A stretch of DNA of 64,000 bases from Herbaspirillum sp. YR522 (GTDB lineage Bacteria > Pseudomonadota > Gammaproteobacteria > Burkholderiales > Burkholderiaceae_D). Every line of letters starts with the position of its first letter. The first letter of the stretch is position 1. Shown here piece by piece: positions 62,994-64,000 of the stretch. The position numbers and the translations under genes are program-made. The stretch spans positions 1-64,000 of the forward strand of contig NZ_AKJA01000109.1 in the NCBI RefSeq assembly GCF_000282575.1. Reading direction: 5' to 3'. The notes under the pieces are model-generated. The model was given only the letters and a program-made list of their open reading frames with translations, was not told the DNA's origin and did not search any database.

Positions 62994-64000
62994 ATGGCAA
63001 TCACCAGCTCCCACATCCTCGTCTGCCGTACCGACAACATCGGCGATGTCGTGCTGACGCTCCCCATGGTCGCGCGTCTACGCCAGCTTCATCCGCATGC
63101 CCGCATCAGCTTCCTTTGCCGCCGTTACGCCGCGCAGGTCGTGCGCTATTGCAGTGATGTCGATGCGGTCGTAGAACTGGAGGAGGTGCAGGACGACCTT
63201 CAGGGATACCTGAGGCATTCGGGGGTTGATACCATCATCATCTGCCAACCTGATCGCCCCCTGGCGATTGCCGCCTTCAAGAGCCGCATTCGCCATCGCA
63301 TAGGCAATGCCCGGCAGAAACTGTATCTGCTGTTCTATTGCAATCGCCGAGTACGTTTCAGCAAAGGCCTGTCGGAAAACCACGAAGCACAAATCAACTT
63401 CGAATTTCTCAAGCCGCTGGGCGACAGCACCATCCCCGATCGCGCGCAGATTCCGGGCCTGTATCATTTTTCGATCCCCCATGACGCCGACATTGCACGG
63501 CGTCTTGGCACGGCGGGCTTCAACCTGATCCTGCACACGAAATCGAATGGCCATGGACGGGAATGGCCCGTCGAATCGTTTCTCGCCCTGGCACGCAGCC
63601 TCGTGGCGCAGCATGAAGTTACCCTCTGGTTGACCGGTAGCGAGCAAGAAGGCGCATGGCTCGAGTCCCATGCCGCCGATCTGGTCGCCATGCCGAACGT
63701 GCGCAACGTGTGTGGCAGCATGGACCTGGCAGGATTGACGCGGTTTATTCACCAGGCCGACGGTCTGATCGCCAGCGGCACCGGTCCGTTGCACCTTTCG
63801 GCTGCCATCGGGCAACGTACGCTGGGATTGTTTCCGCCAACGCGTCCCATGCACCCGGGACGCTGGGCAGCGTTGGGACCTCGTGCCGAAAACCTCTGCG
63901 TGGCAGCGCAGGCTTGTCCCGGCTGCGAAAAACAACCCGGCCCCACCTGTGATTGCATGCGCGCGATCACACCGGACATGGTGCTCGGCGTGGTTCAACG
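62994..64000 (+). CDS. GT9-family glycosyltransferase, cut by window end
   Basis: An ATG at 62994 opens a frame with no stop before the window ends, at least 335 codons. The N-terminus SHILVCRTDNIGDVVLTLPM is the GT9 start box; PVESFLALARSLVAQHEVTL and ADGLIASGTGPLHLSAAIGQ (G-T-G-P-L-H-L-x-A) complete the family signature. The end CPGCEKQPGPTCDCMRAITP is Cys-rich. Other GT9 members are WaaC, WaaF and WaaQ. It lies 27 bases after the GT8 gene. Confidence 0.85.
   Translation, partial: MAITSSHILVCRTDNIGDVVLTLPMVARLRQLHPHARISFLCRRYAAQVVRYCSDVDAVVELEEVQDDLQGYLRHSGVDTIIICQPDRPLAIAAFKSRIRHRIGNARQKLYLLFYCNRRVRFSKGLSENHEAQINFEFLKPLGDSTIPDRAQIPGLYHFSIPHDADIARRLGTAGFNLILHTKSNGHGREWPVESFLALARSLVAQHEVTLWLTGSEQEGAWLESHAADLVAMPNVRNVCGSMDLAGLTRFIHQADGLIASGTGPLHLSAAIGQRTLGLFPPTRPMHPGRWAALGPRAENLCVAAQACPGCEKQPGPTCDCMRAITPDMVLGVVQ

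Overview
The window looks like a chromosome segment of a betaproteobacterium, most probably Oxalobacteraceae (Herbaspirillum-like). This rests on the high GC of the housekeeping part and on the gene order purD - mscS - hemF - nadD - rsfS - rlmH - maf - rng. I inferred it from gene content and order only; no database was searched.

Left part (1 to about 11.6 kb), a mobile island of lower GC. It holds the C-terminal end of a tyrosine recombinase (3-383), a second complete tyrosine recombinase (4864-5895), several unrecognised small genes, a DEDDh exoribonuclease and an HNH protein. It also holds a tightly overlapping minus-strand operon: an AlpA-like DNA-binding protein, a replication-like protein, two small envelope proteins and a DotA/TraY conjugation protein. 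The island ends at a 3' fragment of tRNA-Thr(CGT) at 11577-11621, which is an attachment-site scar followed by the tRNA's own terminator.

Next (11.7 to 15.2 kb), on the other side of the scar, lie remains of a P2-like prophage: a decayed integrase, the C-terminal half of the portal protein and a zinc-finger protein. Beside them is an orphan type VI secretion effector cassette in transcription order PAAR - DUF4123 adaptor - unknown small protein - Tox-REase-5 nuclease toxin - Imm52 immunity protein.

The middle (15.6 to 31.5 kb) is a decaying accessory zone. It has a quinone reductase and LysR pair, a broken IS3 transposase, and a cyclic beta-1,2-glucan synthase gene with both an in-frame stop and an apparent loss of roughly 900 codons. 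It also has an SRAP (YedK-like) protein, several small unknowns, an XRE regulator with membrane partner, two neighbouring Crp/Fnr genes each broken by a frameshift, and a ParD-like protein translationally coupled to a methionine aminopeptidase.

The right part (31.6 to 64 kb) is mostly intact core genome. It includes two paralogous membrane diguanylate cyclases flanking a RarD-like transporter, fbp, pepN, a DUF4136 lipoprotein, a second quinone reductase, an EamA transporter, a HerA-like ATPase, yebC, purD, mscS, the hemF-to-rng cluster and glgX. It ends in a lipopolysaccharide locus (O-antigen ligase, msbA, a GT9, a GT8 and another GT9 running off the window).
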